In this document: positions 34,641-43,006 of the stretch, in pieces
How the letters are laid out: every line of letters starts with the position of its first letter
How positions within the stretch are numbered: the stretch's first letter is position 1
Assembly: GCA_910589305.1 (NCBI GenBank)
Contig: CAJUTV010000017.1
Coordinates: forward strand, 1 to 58,687
Source: an uncultured Lachnospira sp.
Lineage (GTDB): Bacteria; Bacillota; Clostridia; Lachnospirales; Lachnospiraceae
Reading direction: 5' to 3'
Length of the DNA: 58,687 bases
The notes under the pieces: model-generated
Database searches by the model: none
What the model was told of the DNA's origin: nothing
The model's input: the letters and a program-made list of their open reading frames with translations, nothing else
Translations under genes and position numbers: made by a program

Positions 34641-34713
34641 TGTGTCGGTTATCTATGTATGCCAATGCAGTAAATATTACCAACAATAAAGTTAAAACTT
34701 CCATTGTGTCCAT
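34630..34713 (-). CDS. Small hydrophobic toxin of a type I toxin-antitoxin system
   Basis: The 27-residue peptide reads MDTMEVLTLL then LVIFTALAYI and a charged tail DNRHNKK. It has one membrane helix (~5-20) followed by a basic, polar C-terminus, the pattern of the holin-like/TxpA-BsrG-Fst toxins. A strong GGAGGGG box lies 7-8 nt upstream, far better than average here. It is too short for default gene finders. The overlapping antisense RNA promoter and both terminators support the call. Role: membrane-damaging peptide kept silent by the antisense RNA. Confidence 0.75.
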   Translation of the reverse strand: MDTMEVLTLLLVIFTALAYIDNRHNKK

Positions 34714-34922
34714 AGGCATCCCCTCCTTCAAGTACTAGAGGGTACCGAATTTGCATTCTATATTTTCATATCTCAAAAATATAGATATGTTTTAACATTA
34801 AAATTATACCTATGGAATCGGTTTTATTATCTTTTTCTTACAATAATGAACGAACTTTAAGCTCCAGCCATTGAACTATAATGGTCAAAGCGTATATTCC
34901 AATCGTTTAAATAATTTTTATA

Positions 34923-36137
34923 TTAACTCCAAATGATATCTAATATCTGTTGTACTCTTTTATCATAAGAGTGCAGCTTTTTTACTTTTTCATGTCCATT
35001 TCTTGCAATTTCCATTCGTTCCTCTTCATGTGTCAGGTAATATTGGGCTTTTTTTTGCATATCATCAAGACTGTCATAATATACAAGGTCTTTTTCATTC
35101 TCAAAATACATTAACAGTTCTGGCTGAAAATTAGTAAGTAAAAATCCTCCTGCGCCAAGTACGTCCCACACTCGCAATGGCAGACCTGTCCTTATATTTT
35201 TAATTGTAAAATTCATATTAATCTTTGATGCTGCAAAAACTTTTGGCATCTCGTCAAAATAACTGGCAGTCCCTTTGTAATAAATATTAGGCAATTCATC
35301 ATACATTTTATCACAATACCAGTTGACACGCCCAACCTTTGCAAGTCTTAAAAGACTCTCTATTCTTTCAATCTGTGCCATTTTATAACCTAAAAATGTT
35401 GAGATAAACGACAGCTTAATATCTAAAAGACTTCCCTCTTCCTGTTTAAATGTTATAATCTCTTCAAGCTGTGAAAGAATATCTGGCGTCATCATTCTGT
35501 CAAACATATTTTCGCCAAATGTATCAAGCTGTGCTTGAAAACAAGCATCAAAATATCCTCGCAAATACTCTGGAAGTTTGTCCACGATTCCATCATAAAA
35601 ATTTTTATCATAAATTCCCCCAACAAAGGATATATCTTGAGAAAATTGGTCAAAATCCTGCTTTGTCATATAATTGACTGTACGCTCTACACGCTCCACA
35701 TTAACTGCCAATGGCAAATAATATACGTTTTGAACACCCATTGCTTTAAATTGCAGATAACAAAATTTATCAAACAAAAATAGATAGTTGCATTTATTAA
35801 AAACTGATTGATGATACATTGACAACATTGGGCTATCAATCGTCCATACAATATACTTGGTGTTACAATTTTCACAGGCTTGCGATACTTCCTGAAAATA
35901 ATTAAACGAAATCACCGCATCATAATTGCAAAATGCACGCTCTAATTCTTCTATCTTTTTCTTTTGCTGACACTCAAAATTTTCCATACCCTTATTAACA
36001 TCTTCTGCTTCCAGCTCCTGCATGGTCTTTTCAGGCTTTAACGAATAATACGAATCTACTGTATGTCCAAATTTTTCAAGACTTTCAATCAAATCTTCTT
36101 GACAAAATACTTTCCATCTATATAAAATAAATTTCAC
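34923..36137 (-). CDS. CgeB-like glycosyltransferase (DUF3880 plus glycosyltransferase domain)
   Basis: The 404-residue protein starts at GTG (SD TTGGAG, spacing 7). The N-terminal part (~1-140) has ALSFNYFQEVSQACE-like AVISFNYFQEVSQACE and YIVWTIDSPMLSMY, typical of DUF3880/CgeB. The C-terminal GT-B half has INMNFTIKNIRTGLPLRVWDVL, then GAGGFLLTNFQPEL and a helical end LDIIWS. CgeB-type proteins glycosylate spore or flagellar surfaces; here the substrate is unknown, though the cheW gene leaves flagellin possible. It stands alone between two intergenic regions. Confidence 0.8.
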   Translation of the reverse strand: MKFILYRWKVFCQEDLIESLEKFGHTVDSYYSLKPEKTMQELEAEDVNKGMENFECQQKKKIEELERAFCNYDAVISFNYFQEVSQACENCNTKYIVWTIDSPMLSMYHQSVFNKCNYLFLFDKFCYLQFKAMGVQNVYYLPLAVNVERVERTVNYMTKQDFDQFSQDISFVGGIYDKNFYDGIVDKLPEYLRGYFDACFQAQLDTFGENMFDRMMTPDILSQLEEIITFKQEEGSLLDIKLSFISTFLGYKMAQIERIESLLRLAKVGRVNWYCDKMYDELPNIYYKGTASYFDEMPKVFAASKINMNFTIKNIRTGLPLRVWDVLGAGGFLLTNFQPELLMYFENEKDLVYYDSLDDMQKKAQYYLTHEEERMEIARNGHEKVKKLHSYDKRVQQILDIIWS

Positions 36138-36362
36138 AACAATTCTCCAATCTAATGTAATTTTATAAACAACTCCTCATTCTAAAGTTTTATGGAGTAG
36201 TTGACACTTTGTTTCAAGTAAAATCAACAGACAAATATGCCGCAAGCATATCCACTTGGCTTACTGCTTGCAGGAACAAAAATATTATACTCTTATACGA
36301 TAAAATCAGCAAGAACGCGTTTATTTTTCATTTTCTCCAACTATTTAAGGAGTTGTTAATTT
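36138..36362. other. Intergenic stretch without recognised gene
   Basis: No coding sequence is supported. It contains CCGCAAGCATATCCACTTGGC but no clear promoter or terminator. Confidence 0.3.
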
Positions 36363-36827
36363 ATGTTTACCATACAAAAATACAATCAAGATTATTATAA
36401 CTGCATAATAAAATTTTTAAAAAAATGCCTACCACAATCTGGCAGAAATTTAGACTTAAATGGACGCCATAAAATGTATTGTGATATTGATGCATCTTTT
36501 GAATATTTTTGGTGTCTGTTTGATAACAATAATATAATTGGTACGGTTGCATTAAAAAAACTAAATAATGAACATTGTGAATTAAAATCATTATATCTTT
36601 TAGAACAATATCATAAAAAAGGACTTGGATATAGACTTTTAAAAACAGCCCTATTAAAAGCACAACAAGTAGGTTATAAAAAAATTTATCTTGATACCTT
36701 ATCCTCAAGCAAAAAAGCCATTTCGTTATATGAAAAAACGGGATTTATACAAATTGAACGATATAATACAAACGATAAAGCAGATGTATTTATGGTATTA
36801 AACCTTGATAAAATCCATGTTTTTTAA
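36363..36827 (+). CDS. GNAT-family N-acetyltransferase
   Basis: The 154-residue protein has the GNAT core: IIGTVALKKLNNEHCELKSL, acetyl-CoA loop EQYHKKGLGYRLLKTALLKA, and C-terminal KAISLYEKTGFIQIERY. Substrate unknown. AAGGAG lies ~10 nt upstream of the ATG. It is a lone plus-strand gene in a minus-strand region; its A/T content is higher than that of neighbours, which could hint at later arrival. Confidence 0.85.
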   Translation: MFTIQKYNQDYYNCIIKFLKKCLPQSGRNLDLNGRHKMYCDIDASFEYFWCLFDNNNIIGTVALKKLNNEHCELKSLYLLEQYHKKGLGYRLLKTALLKAQQVGYKKIYLDTLSSSKKAISLYEKTGFIQIERYNTNDKADVFMVLNLDKIHVF

Positions 36828-36874
36828 CCATAAAAAATACGCAATGTACGCAATAAATACGGTCAACAACACTG

Positions 36875-37954
36875 TTAAAGCTTCCTCAATACCGCATTTC
36901 TAAAAAATGAGTCCACAGCTACTTTATATTCATCAAGATGATTTGCCTTTTTAATATTTAAAAATTCTCGTTCTTTTACATCAAACGAAGTTCTAAGATA
37001 CTTCCACACTTCTTTCATCTTGTGACAGGCATTTGTCTCACTTTTTAATGTCTCTATATAACCTGCAAGCAGCTCATTTAAAAAGGATTGAAGTCTTTTT
37101 ATTTCCTGTTTATCCGTCTGACTGCTAAAATTTTTACTTGTATTATCACTGTTTTGCTGTATAACATTTTGGTTCACATCATCTTCTATCGAATTATTTT
37201 CTTTTCGTTTCTTATCCAGTTTTTCTTGTTCTGCATTCTGTCTTATCTGGTCTATCATAAATGGCGCGCCTACCAATCCTCTGCCAATCATTACTTTTTC
37301 AAGTTGTGGAAAGCGCTGCTCTAATACTTTTAAATTTTCCAATGTAAAAATATCGCCATTGTAACATAATGGATTCACGCTCTTTTCCATTGCCTCTGAA
37401 AATGCTTCTAAATTGGGTGAATTATTATAGTAATCCTTCTGTACACGCGGGTGAATAATCAACTCTTTCAATGGATATTGATTATATATTGTAAGTAAAT
37501 AGTCAAATTCTTCTGCTGATGTTATCCCAATTCTTGTTTTAATCGATATATGAATATGCTGCAATTCTTTATCCTTAAAAATTTTATCTAAAAATTGGTC
37601 TAATTCATCGGGTTTGGCAAGAAATCCTGCACCGCGAAATTTACTTACTACAGTGCCAGAAGGACACCCCATATTTAAGTTAATTTCCTTATATCCTAAC
37701 TCTAATAATAATCTTGCGCCGCGCAAAAAATACGTATAATCATTTGCCATTATCTGTGGAACGACGTACATGCCAACATTGTTTACAGGGTCTATATCTT
37801 CTCGTTCTCTTGATGTATAGCCGCCTGTTTTATTGGGCGATATAAATGGAATAAAATATTTATCAATGTTTCCTTTTCCATAATATTTTTCATATGTATT
37901 GCGAAAAACATAACCTGTCAGCCCTTCCATCGGAGCCATATATATTTTCTTCAT
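36875..37954 (-). CDS. tRNA-dihydrouridine synthase family protein
   Basis: FMN enzyme that reduces uridines in the D-loop of tRNA. The ~359-residue TIM-barrel has KKIYMAPMEGLTGYVFRNTY (FMN site), VPQIMANDYTYF, the catalytic-Cys loop NLNMGCPSGTVVSKFRGAGF (Cys ~99) and CYNGDIFTLENL, then RGLVGAPFMIDQI. An Asn/Gln/Ser-rich segment of ~35 residues (~250-285) separates the barrel from the C-terminal helical domain and is not usual for the family. The ATG overlaps the upstream ABC stop as TGATG, so it is coupled to the transporter genes. Confidence 0.9.
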   Translation of the reverse strand: MKKIYMAPMEGLTGYVFRNTYEKYYGKGNIDKYFIPFISPNKTGGYTSREREDIDPVNNVGMYVVPQIMANDYTYFLRGARLLLELGYKEINLNMGCPSGTVVSKFRGAGFLAKPDELDQFLDKIFKDKELQHIHISIKTRIGITSAEEFDYLLTIYNQYPLKELIIHPRVQKDYYNNSPNLEAFSEAMEKSVNPLCYNGDIFTLENLKVLEQRFPQLEKVMIGRGLVGAPFMIDQIRQNAEQEKLDKKRKENNSIEDDVNQNVIQQNSDNTSKNFSSQTDKQEIKRLQSFLNELLAGYIETLKSETNACHKMKEVWKYLRTSFDVKEREFLNIKKANHLDEYKVAVDSFFRNAVLRKL

Positions 37955-39768
37955 CAATCTAATTCAACCTTTCCAGTATAAAGTTCATAGTAACGCCCTC
38001 TTATATCCATAAGCTCCTCATGTGTTCCACGCTCAATAATTTCACCATGCTCAAGAACCATAATGGCTTTAGAATTGCGAATAGTGGAAAGTCTATGAGC
38101 AATAACAAGCGTCGTTCTATCCTGCATTAATCTATCCATTCCTTCTTGAATTTGACGCTCTGTTATTGTATCTACCGAGCTTGTCGCTTCATCTAATATC
38201 AAAACCGGCGCTTTTGACAGAGCTGCTCTTGCTATATTTAAAAGCTGCCGCTGCCCTTGACTTAAATTTGCACCATCCCCCTCAAGCACTGTATTATATC
38301 CATCGGACAATCTTCTGATAAAATAATCCGCATTTGCTGTCTTCGCTGCTGCAATGACTTCCTCATCTGTAGCTTCCAGTCTTCCATATCGGATATTTTC
38401 CATCACTGTCCCTGTAAATAAATGTGTATCTTGCAGTACCAACGCAATATTTTCTCTTAACTGTGCTCTATTCATCGTATTAATATCAACACCATCCAAA
38501 AAAATGCGCCCGCTCCATACATCATAAAACCGATTAATCAGATTGGTTATGGTGGTTTTTCCTGCGCCTGTTGAACCTACAAAGGCAATTTTTTGACCTT
38601 TTTCAGCACATAAACAAATATCTTTTAATACAGGCGTATCCTGCCGATAACCAAAAGTTACATGTTCCATAACAAGCTCGCCAGAAATCTTTTCAACAGA
38701 AACACCAGACATATCTTCTGGTTCCATATCCATCACAGCAAACACACGCTCTGCTCCCGCCAATGCTGAAAATATAATATTCATCTGCATAGTAATCTCA
38801 TTGATAGGTCTTGAAAACTGTCTTGCATAAGTGACAAAAATAGCAAGTCCCCCGACATCAAATCCCTTTAAAACACATAATATACCGCCAATTGCCGCTG
38901 TAAGCGAATAGTTTGCCTGCCCCAAATTGCCTACGGTCGGACCCATAATGCCGCCAAAAAACTGTGCTTTTATCTGTTTATCTTTTAAATCATAATTATA
39001 TTTTCTAAATATTTCAATCGCTTCTGCTTCATGGTTAAACACTTTAACAACACGCTGTCCGCTTATTGTCTCTTCGATATAGCCATTGAGCGCACCAATA
39101 GACTGTTGTTGTGCCGCATAATATTTTCTGCTCTTTGAAACTAAAAACCGTCCTGTACATACAATCAATGGAATCATTACAAAAGTTATCATGGACAACA
39201 TAATATTTGTATATACCATCATACTAAACGTTCCAGCCAGTGTCATCACACCAGAAAGCAACTGCACTGCTGTATTATTTAACATTTCTCCCACAACGTC
39301 AATATCATTTGTAAAACGGCTCATCAAATCTCCTTTGCTATTCTTGTCAAAAAAAGAGATTGGAAGCTTCTGCATATGAATAAATAAATCTTTTCTTAAT
39401 CGTACCAATGCATCTTGTGATACATAAAGCATTAATTTAGCTTGAATATACGTAGAAGCAACACCACACATATATACTAAAAGCATAATAACAAGTGCTG
39501 TAATAAAGCCTTTTATGCCGCCATTTTCATTAAATCCTACAATGTGCTTATTAATAATCGGTCTTAGCATATAGGAAGCTGCAAGACTGCTGACTGTACT
39601 TATCACAACACAGCCAAGCGCACCAAACAAAGCCGCTTTGGTGTTGCTCATATACCGAAACAAGCGCAAAATCGTCCCTTTGGTATCTTTTGGCTTTTCT
39701 TTTTTCGCCCCGCGACTTCTGCCGCCTGTACCACGCATTGCTCCTGTCACTCCACCCATTGGCGGCAT
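37954..39768 (-). CDS. ABC exporter, subunit 2 (canonical ATPase site)
   Basis: The ~604-residue half-transporter has a Gly/Arg-rich cytoplasmic N-terminus (GGVTGAMRGTGGRSRGAKKE) and six membrane segments. The ATPase has Walker A VGSTGAGKTTITNL, signature LSQGQRQLLNIARAAL, Walker B VLILDEATSSVD with the catalytic Glu, and switch His in VIAHRLSTI. I start it at MPPMGG because GGGAGG lies 5-8 nt upstream. The partner gene ends 4 nt earlier, so the two form a heterodimeric exporter. Substrate could be a peptide, lipid or drug. Confidence 0.92.
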   Translation of the reverse strand: MPPMGGVTGAMRGTGGRSRGAKKEKPKDTKGTILRLFRYMSNTKAALFGALGCVVISTVSSLAASYMLRPIINKHIVGFNENGGIKGFITALVIMLLVYMCGVASTYIQAKLMLYVSQDALVRLRKDLFIHMQKLPISFFDKNSKGDLMSRFTNDIDVVGEMLNNTAVQLLSGVMTLAGTFSMMVYTNIMLSMITFVMIPLIVCTGRFLVSKSRKYYAAQQQSIGALNGYIEETISGQRVVKVFNHEAEAIEIFRKYNYDLKDKQIKAQFFGGIMGPTVGNLGQANYSLTAAIGGILCVLKGFDVGGLAIFVTYARQFSRPINEITMQMNIIFSALAGAERVFAVMDMEPEDMSGVSVEKISGELVMEHVTFGYRQDTPVLKDICLCAEKGQKIAFVGSTGAGKTTITNLINRFYDVWSGRIFLDGVDINTMNRAQLRENIALVLQDTHLFTGTVMENIRYGRLEATDEEVIAAAKTANADYFIRRLSDGYNTVLEGDGANLSQGQRQLLNIARAALSKAPVLILDEATSSVDTITERQIQEGMDRLMQDRTTLVIAHRLSTIRNSKAIMVLEHGEIIERGTHEELMDIRGRYYELYTGKVELD

Positions 39769-39772
39769 AATC

Positions 39773-41509
39773 TCACCTCCCTGACGCAGTATTTCTAAAC
39801 TGCACTTCATAGATTTCTTTATAAATTGCACACGATTGCACTAATTCATCATGTGTACCAAATCCTGCAATCGTTCCATTATCTAAAACTAATATTTTAT
39901 CGGCTTCCATAACGGATGTAATGCGCTGTGCTATAATAATTTTTGTCATCGACTTATATTTGTGATACAGCGCCTCTCTTATGTAATGCTCCGTAGCTGT
40001 GTCAACTGCACTTGTAGAATCGTCTAAGATTAAGATTTTAGGCTTTTTAAGCAATGCCCTTGCAATACATAACCGCTGTTTTTGACCACCTGAAACATTG
40101 GCACCGCCCTGCCCCAATTCCGTATGATAACCTTCCTTAAAATGTTCTATAAATTTATCTGCCTGCGCATGGGAAGCTGCTAATTGAACGTCCTCTTTAC
40201 TTGCTTTTTTATCGCCCCACTGCAAATTTTCATATATATTGCCTGAAAATAATGTATTCTTTTGAAGAACAACACCGATTCCATCACGAAGATTTTTTAA
40301 CGCATACGCTCTTACATCAATTCCATCAACAAAAATTGTTCCTTTATCAATATCATATAAACGTGGAATTAAGGAAACCAGCGTTGTCTTGCCGCTTCCA
40401 GTCAAACCGATAATACCCAATGTTTCCCCAGCATTTAACAAAAAACTAATATCATCTAATATCCACTCTTTAGAATCTTTATAATATTTAAAAGAGACAT
40501 GCTGAAATTCAATACTTCCCTCTTGAACCAACGCCTCTTTTCTTTTAGCAGTTTCGTCCGTCAAATCAATTGTTTCATCTAAAACTTCACTGACACGCCG
40601 AAAAGAAGCAATTGCCCTTGCCCAGTTAATAAACACCATCGACATCATAGTCATGCTTCCCATAATCTGTGTGATATAATTGACAAAAGCAGTCATATCC
40701 CCCACTTTCATATCACCAACAATAATCATATTGCCCCCAAACCATACAACGGCTACTGTTGTAAGATTTAATGCAAGCGTCATAATTGGCTGATACTTTA
40801 TCATAATTCCCATAGAGGACATATTTTTGTCTTTTAAATCATCATTGTAATTATCAAATTTTTGCTCCTCAAAATCATTGCGGACAAAGGATTTTACCAA
40901 GCGTATATTGACAAGACCTTCTTGAATACACGAATTTAATCGGTCTAAACTATTTTGAAGCCGCTTAAATCTTGGAAATGCTTTTTTCATAATAATGATT
41001 ATAGATACACTCAGTATCGGAACAACAATAAGAAAAATACATGCAAGCTGTGGGCTTATAACAAAAGCCATAATAATAGCCCCTATAAGAATACCCGGCG
41101 AGCGAAGACATGCTCTTAATGTCCGCATAATCATATTTTGTATCTGTGTAATATCGTTGGTAAGCCGTGTAATAAGCGAACCCGTGCTAAATTTATCAAT
41201 ATTATTAAAAGAAAATTTTTGTATTTTTTCAAATAAATCCATGCGCAAATCGGTTCCAAAATTCATGGCAGCATTAGCGGCAAACCATGCTCCTAATGTG
41301 CCTCCGACTGCCATAATAACAGCCCCCACAACCATACATAATCCCATTGTAATAATATAAGGTATATCATGGTTTGCAACGCCATTGTTAATTATTTTGG
41401 CAAGCAGCCATGGCAGAATGACGTCCCCTATTACCTCTACAAGCATAAACAAAGGACCTAAAATATAATATTTTATGTAAGGTTTTATATACTTTACAAA
41501 TCTTTTCAT
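39773..41509 (-). CDS. ABC exporter, subunit 1 (degenerate ATPase site)
   Basis: The ~578-residue half-transporter has six membrane segments and an ATPase domain: Walker A IGLTGSGKTTLVSL, signature VSGGQKQRLCIARALL, and Walker B KILILDDSTSAVD. The catalytic Glu after Walker B is replaced by Asp, and the switch residue is Gln (IIIAQRITSV) instead of His. This matches the degenerate partner of TM287/288-like heterodimers. I start it at MKRFVKYIK because GGAGATTTTA lies just upstream. The 5' UTR has a pseudoknot-type leader. Confidence 0.92.
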   Translation of the reverse strand: MKRFVKYIKPYIKYYILGPLFMLVEVIGDVILPWLLAKIINNGVANHDIPYIITMGLCMVVGAVIMAVGGTLGAWFAANAAMNFGTDLRMDLFEKIQKFSFNNIDKFSTGSLITRLTNDITQIQNMIMRTLRACLRSPGILIGAIIMAFVISPQLACIFLIVVPILSVSIIIIMKKAFPRFKRLQNSLDRLNSCIQEGLVNIRLVKSFVRNDFEEQKFDNYNDDLKDKNMSSMGIMIKYQPIMTLALNLTTVAVVWFGGNMIIVGDMKVGDMTAFVNYITQIMGSMTMMSMVFINWARAIASFRRVSEVLDETIDLTDETAKRKEALVQEGSIEFQHVSFKYYKDSKEWILDDISFLLNAGETLGIIGLTGSGKTTLVSLIPRLYDIDKGTIFVDGIDVRAYALKNLRDGIGVVLQKNTLFSGNIYENLQWGDKKASKEDVQLAASHAQADKFIEHFKEGYHTELGQGGANVSGGQKQRLCIARALLKKPKILILDDSTSAVDTATEHYIREALYHKYKSMTKIIIAQRITSVMEADKILVLDNGTIAGFGTHDELVQSCAIYKEIYEVQFRNTASGR

Positions 41510-41597
41510 TAAAATCTCCATTTCTATACAGCTTTTTGCACATATAAACAGTGAGCCTTAACCCATTGATATTTTTGGGACACAATATAGTAGTCCC
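41510..41597 (-). promoter_or_regulatory. Candidate SD-adjacent pseudoknot leader of the ABC exporter
   Basis: P1: GGGAC (41577-41581) pairs with GTCCC (41593-41597). P2: CTATA (41524-41528) pairs with TATAG (41586-41590), inside the P1 loop. In the mRNA the 3' P2 arm TATAG runs directly into AAATGGAG. Stems are short (5-6 bp), so this is one of the weaker members. Confidence 0.45.
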
Positions 41598-41751
41598 GCC
41601 AGCCATTCGGATATGATTTAAGGCAGAAGATAAAACTATGTTGATTTCAAACTTCCAAATCTATCATAATAATTATAAACTATATTTTTTTACCATGTCA
41701 AAGCAAAAAATTTTGTTCAAATAAGATTTTCTTTAAAGAAAATTTTTTATC

Positions 41752-41780
41752 TTGTTACTTTTTATAAGATATGATAAAAT
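41752..41780 (+). promoter_or_regulatory. Probable promoter of the ECF S-component gene
   Basis: TTGTTA (41752-41757), a 17-nt spacer and TAAAAT (41775-41780). The 9-bp palindrome TAAGATATG/CATATCTTA (41765-41773 and 41808-41816) overlaps the -10 region, so it could be an operator. Confidence 0.5.
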
Positions 41781-41790
41781 TTCCTTGAAT

Positions 41791-41883
41791 GTCATTCACA
41801 ATGAAGACATATCTTAAAAATGCCAATTATTTTTCATGGCGCAAAAGAACTGACCTTTAAGGCAGTTACTAAGGAGGCACATT
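41791..41883 (+). promoter_or_regulatory. Structured leader of the ECF S-component gene
   Basis: Three hairpins in a row: GTC-TTC/GAA-GAC (41791-41808), GCCA/TGGC (41822-41840) and AACTG/CAGTT with inner CCTT/AAGG (41848-41867). AAGGAGG and the ATG follow. Vitamin ECF genes are often under riboswitches, but I see no TPP, THF, FMN or preQ1 core, so the class is not identified. Confidence 0.4.
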
Positions 41884-42519
41884 ATGAAAACAAAACAATT
41901 CAACACTAAGTTCTTTGTAGAACTTGCTCTGATGATAGCTATTATCATCATTATGTCTTTTACCCCATTAGGCTATATTCGACTGCCGGGGCTAAGCATT
42001 ACCTTTTTGACCGTTCCAGTTGCAGTAGGAGCGATTGTCTTAGGTCCTATGGGCGGACTTATATGTGGCGCTGCATTTGGGCTTACCAGCTTTTATCAAG
42101 CATTGACAGGCGGTTCAGCTTTCACAGCAACACTGTTAGGTATCAATCCTTTAGGAACAGTATTTCTTACTATTATTCCAAGAACTTTAGAAGGTTTATT
42201 GACAGGTCTTATTTTTAAAGCACTGCACAATAATAAAAAAATTCAAAAAATTTCTTATTATATTGCTGCTTTTTGCTGTCCTATACTAAACACATTATTA
42301 TTTATGAGTAGTCTTGTTGTTATCTTTTACCATACAGAATACATACAAGGCATGGTAACAAAATTTGGTGCAGCTAATCCATTTCTCTTTGTTGTTGCAT
42401 TTGTTGGAATACAGGGAGTGATTGAGGCAGGCGTATGTTTTGTTATCGCTAGTATTATATCAAGAGTATTGTATCCTATCGTCAAAAAAGACCAAATACC
42501 TGCTACTGCTAAATCTTAA
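41884..42519 (+). CDS. ECF transporter S-component (substrate unknown)
   Basis: The 211-residue integral membrane protein has ~6 hydrophobic segments. It has the S-component pattern ALMIAIIIIMSFTPLGYI, then AVGAIVLGPMGGLICGAAFG and a mid-protein NPLGTVFLTIIPRTLEGLL. It binds a vitamin or similar solute and uses a shared EcfAAT energising module. No ecfA/ecfT genes are nearby, which fits group II ECF systems. AAGGAGG lies 6 nt from the ATG. Confidence 0.85.
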   Translation: MKTKQFNTKFFVELALMIAIIIIMSFTPLGYIRLPGLSITFLTVPVAVGAIVLGPMGGLICGAAFGLTSFYQALTGGSAFTATLLGINPLGTVFLTIIPRTLEGLLTGLIFKALHNNKKIQKISYYIAAFCCPILNTLLFMSSLVVIFYHTEYIQGMVTKFGAANPFLFVVAFVGIQGVIEAGVCFVIASIISRVLYPIVKKDQIPATAKS

Positions 42520-42537
42520 AAATATTGCTTTATAAAA

Positions 42538-42645
42538 CAACAAGGTTGTTGCAAAATAGAAATTTTATGTTATATATAGTAGTTTTCAATAAAAATAAAA
42601 CTATATATAATACTTAAACCCTTTTTGCAACAGCCTTGTTTATTT
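42538..42645. repeat. ~105-bp imperfect inverted repeat (MITE-like)
   Basis: ACAAGGTTGTTGCAAAA at the left is matched by TTTTTGCAACAGCCTTGT at the right, with an inner ACTATATATA-type palindrome. The outer TGTTGCAAAA motif resembles terminal inverted repeats of some IS families. It could be a non-autonomous element or simply an unusually long terminator after the ECF gene; no clear target duplication is visible. Confidence 0.5.
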
Positions 42646-42655
42646 TTATAATATT

Positions 42656-42722
42656 TTAACCTCATCAAGGAAGTCTCCCACTTCAATGCTGCAAAGGCAT
42701 AAATGGCGGAGGACTTACTTGT
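42656..42722 (-). repeat. Dispersed palindromic repeat, partial copy
   Basis: CCTCATCAAGGAAGTCTCCCACTTCAATGCTGCAAAGGCATAAATGGCGGAGGACTT corresponds to the right half of the copy at 2921-3062, in the opposite orientation. It keeps the large hairpin but not the left end. Confidence 0.6.
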
Positions 42723-43006
42723 TTTAATGGGAGTATAAACTCCTACTGAAAAACTGCGACAACATCTTCCAAACGAATCTTATTTTCTTTTATCTTGTTT
42801 TGCTGGACAACTCCAACTATTTTACTAATTTCTATACCAATACAATACCTTCCAATTTAAAAACAAATAAATAAGATATCATAAATCCTAAATGTATGCT
42901 TTGATTAATATAAACATTATATTTTAAATAATTTTTAAATTTATGTAGAAAACACCCTCTTTTTACTGTATGATAAAAATATATACTACGAAAGAGGATT
43001 AAGACA
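42723..43006. other. Intergenic stretch before the Ltp gene
   Basis: No gene is seen. It should hold the promoter of the Ltp lipoprotein gene; an A/T-rich TATGATAAAAATATA near 42970 is a possible -10 area. Confidence 0.3.

Noticed and set aside
41791..41883. preQ1-I or THF riboswitch before the ECF gene
   Set aside because: The ACTAAGGAGG tail looks a little like preQ1-I, but the stem-loop core and A-rich pseudoknot tail are absent; no THF core either.
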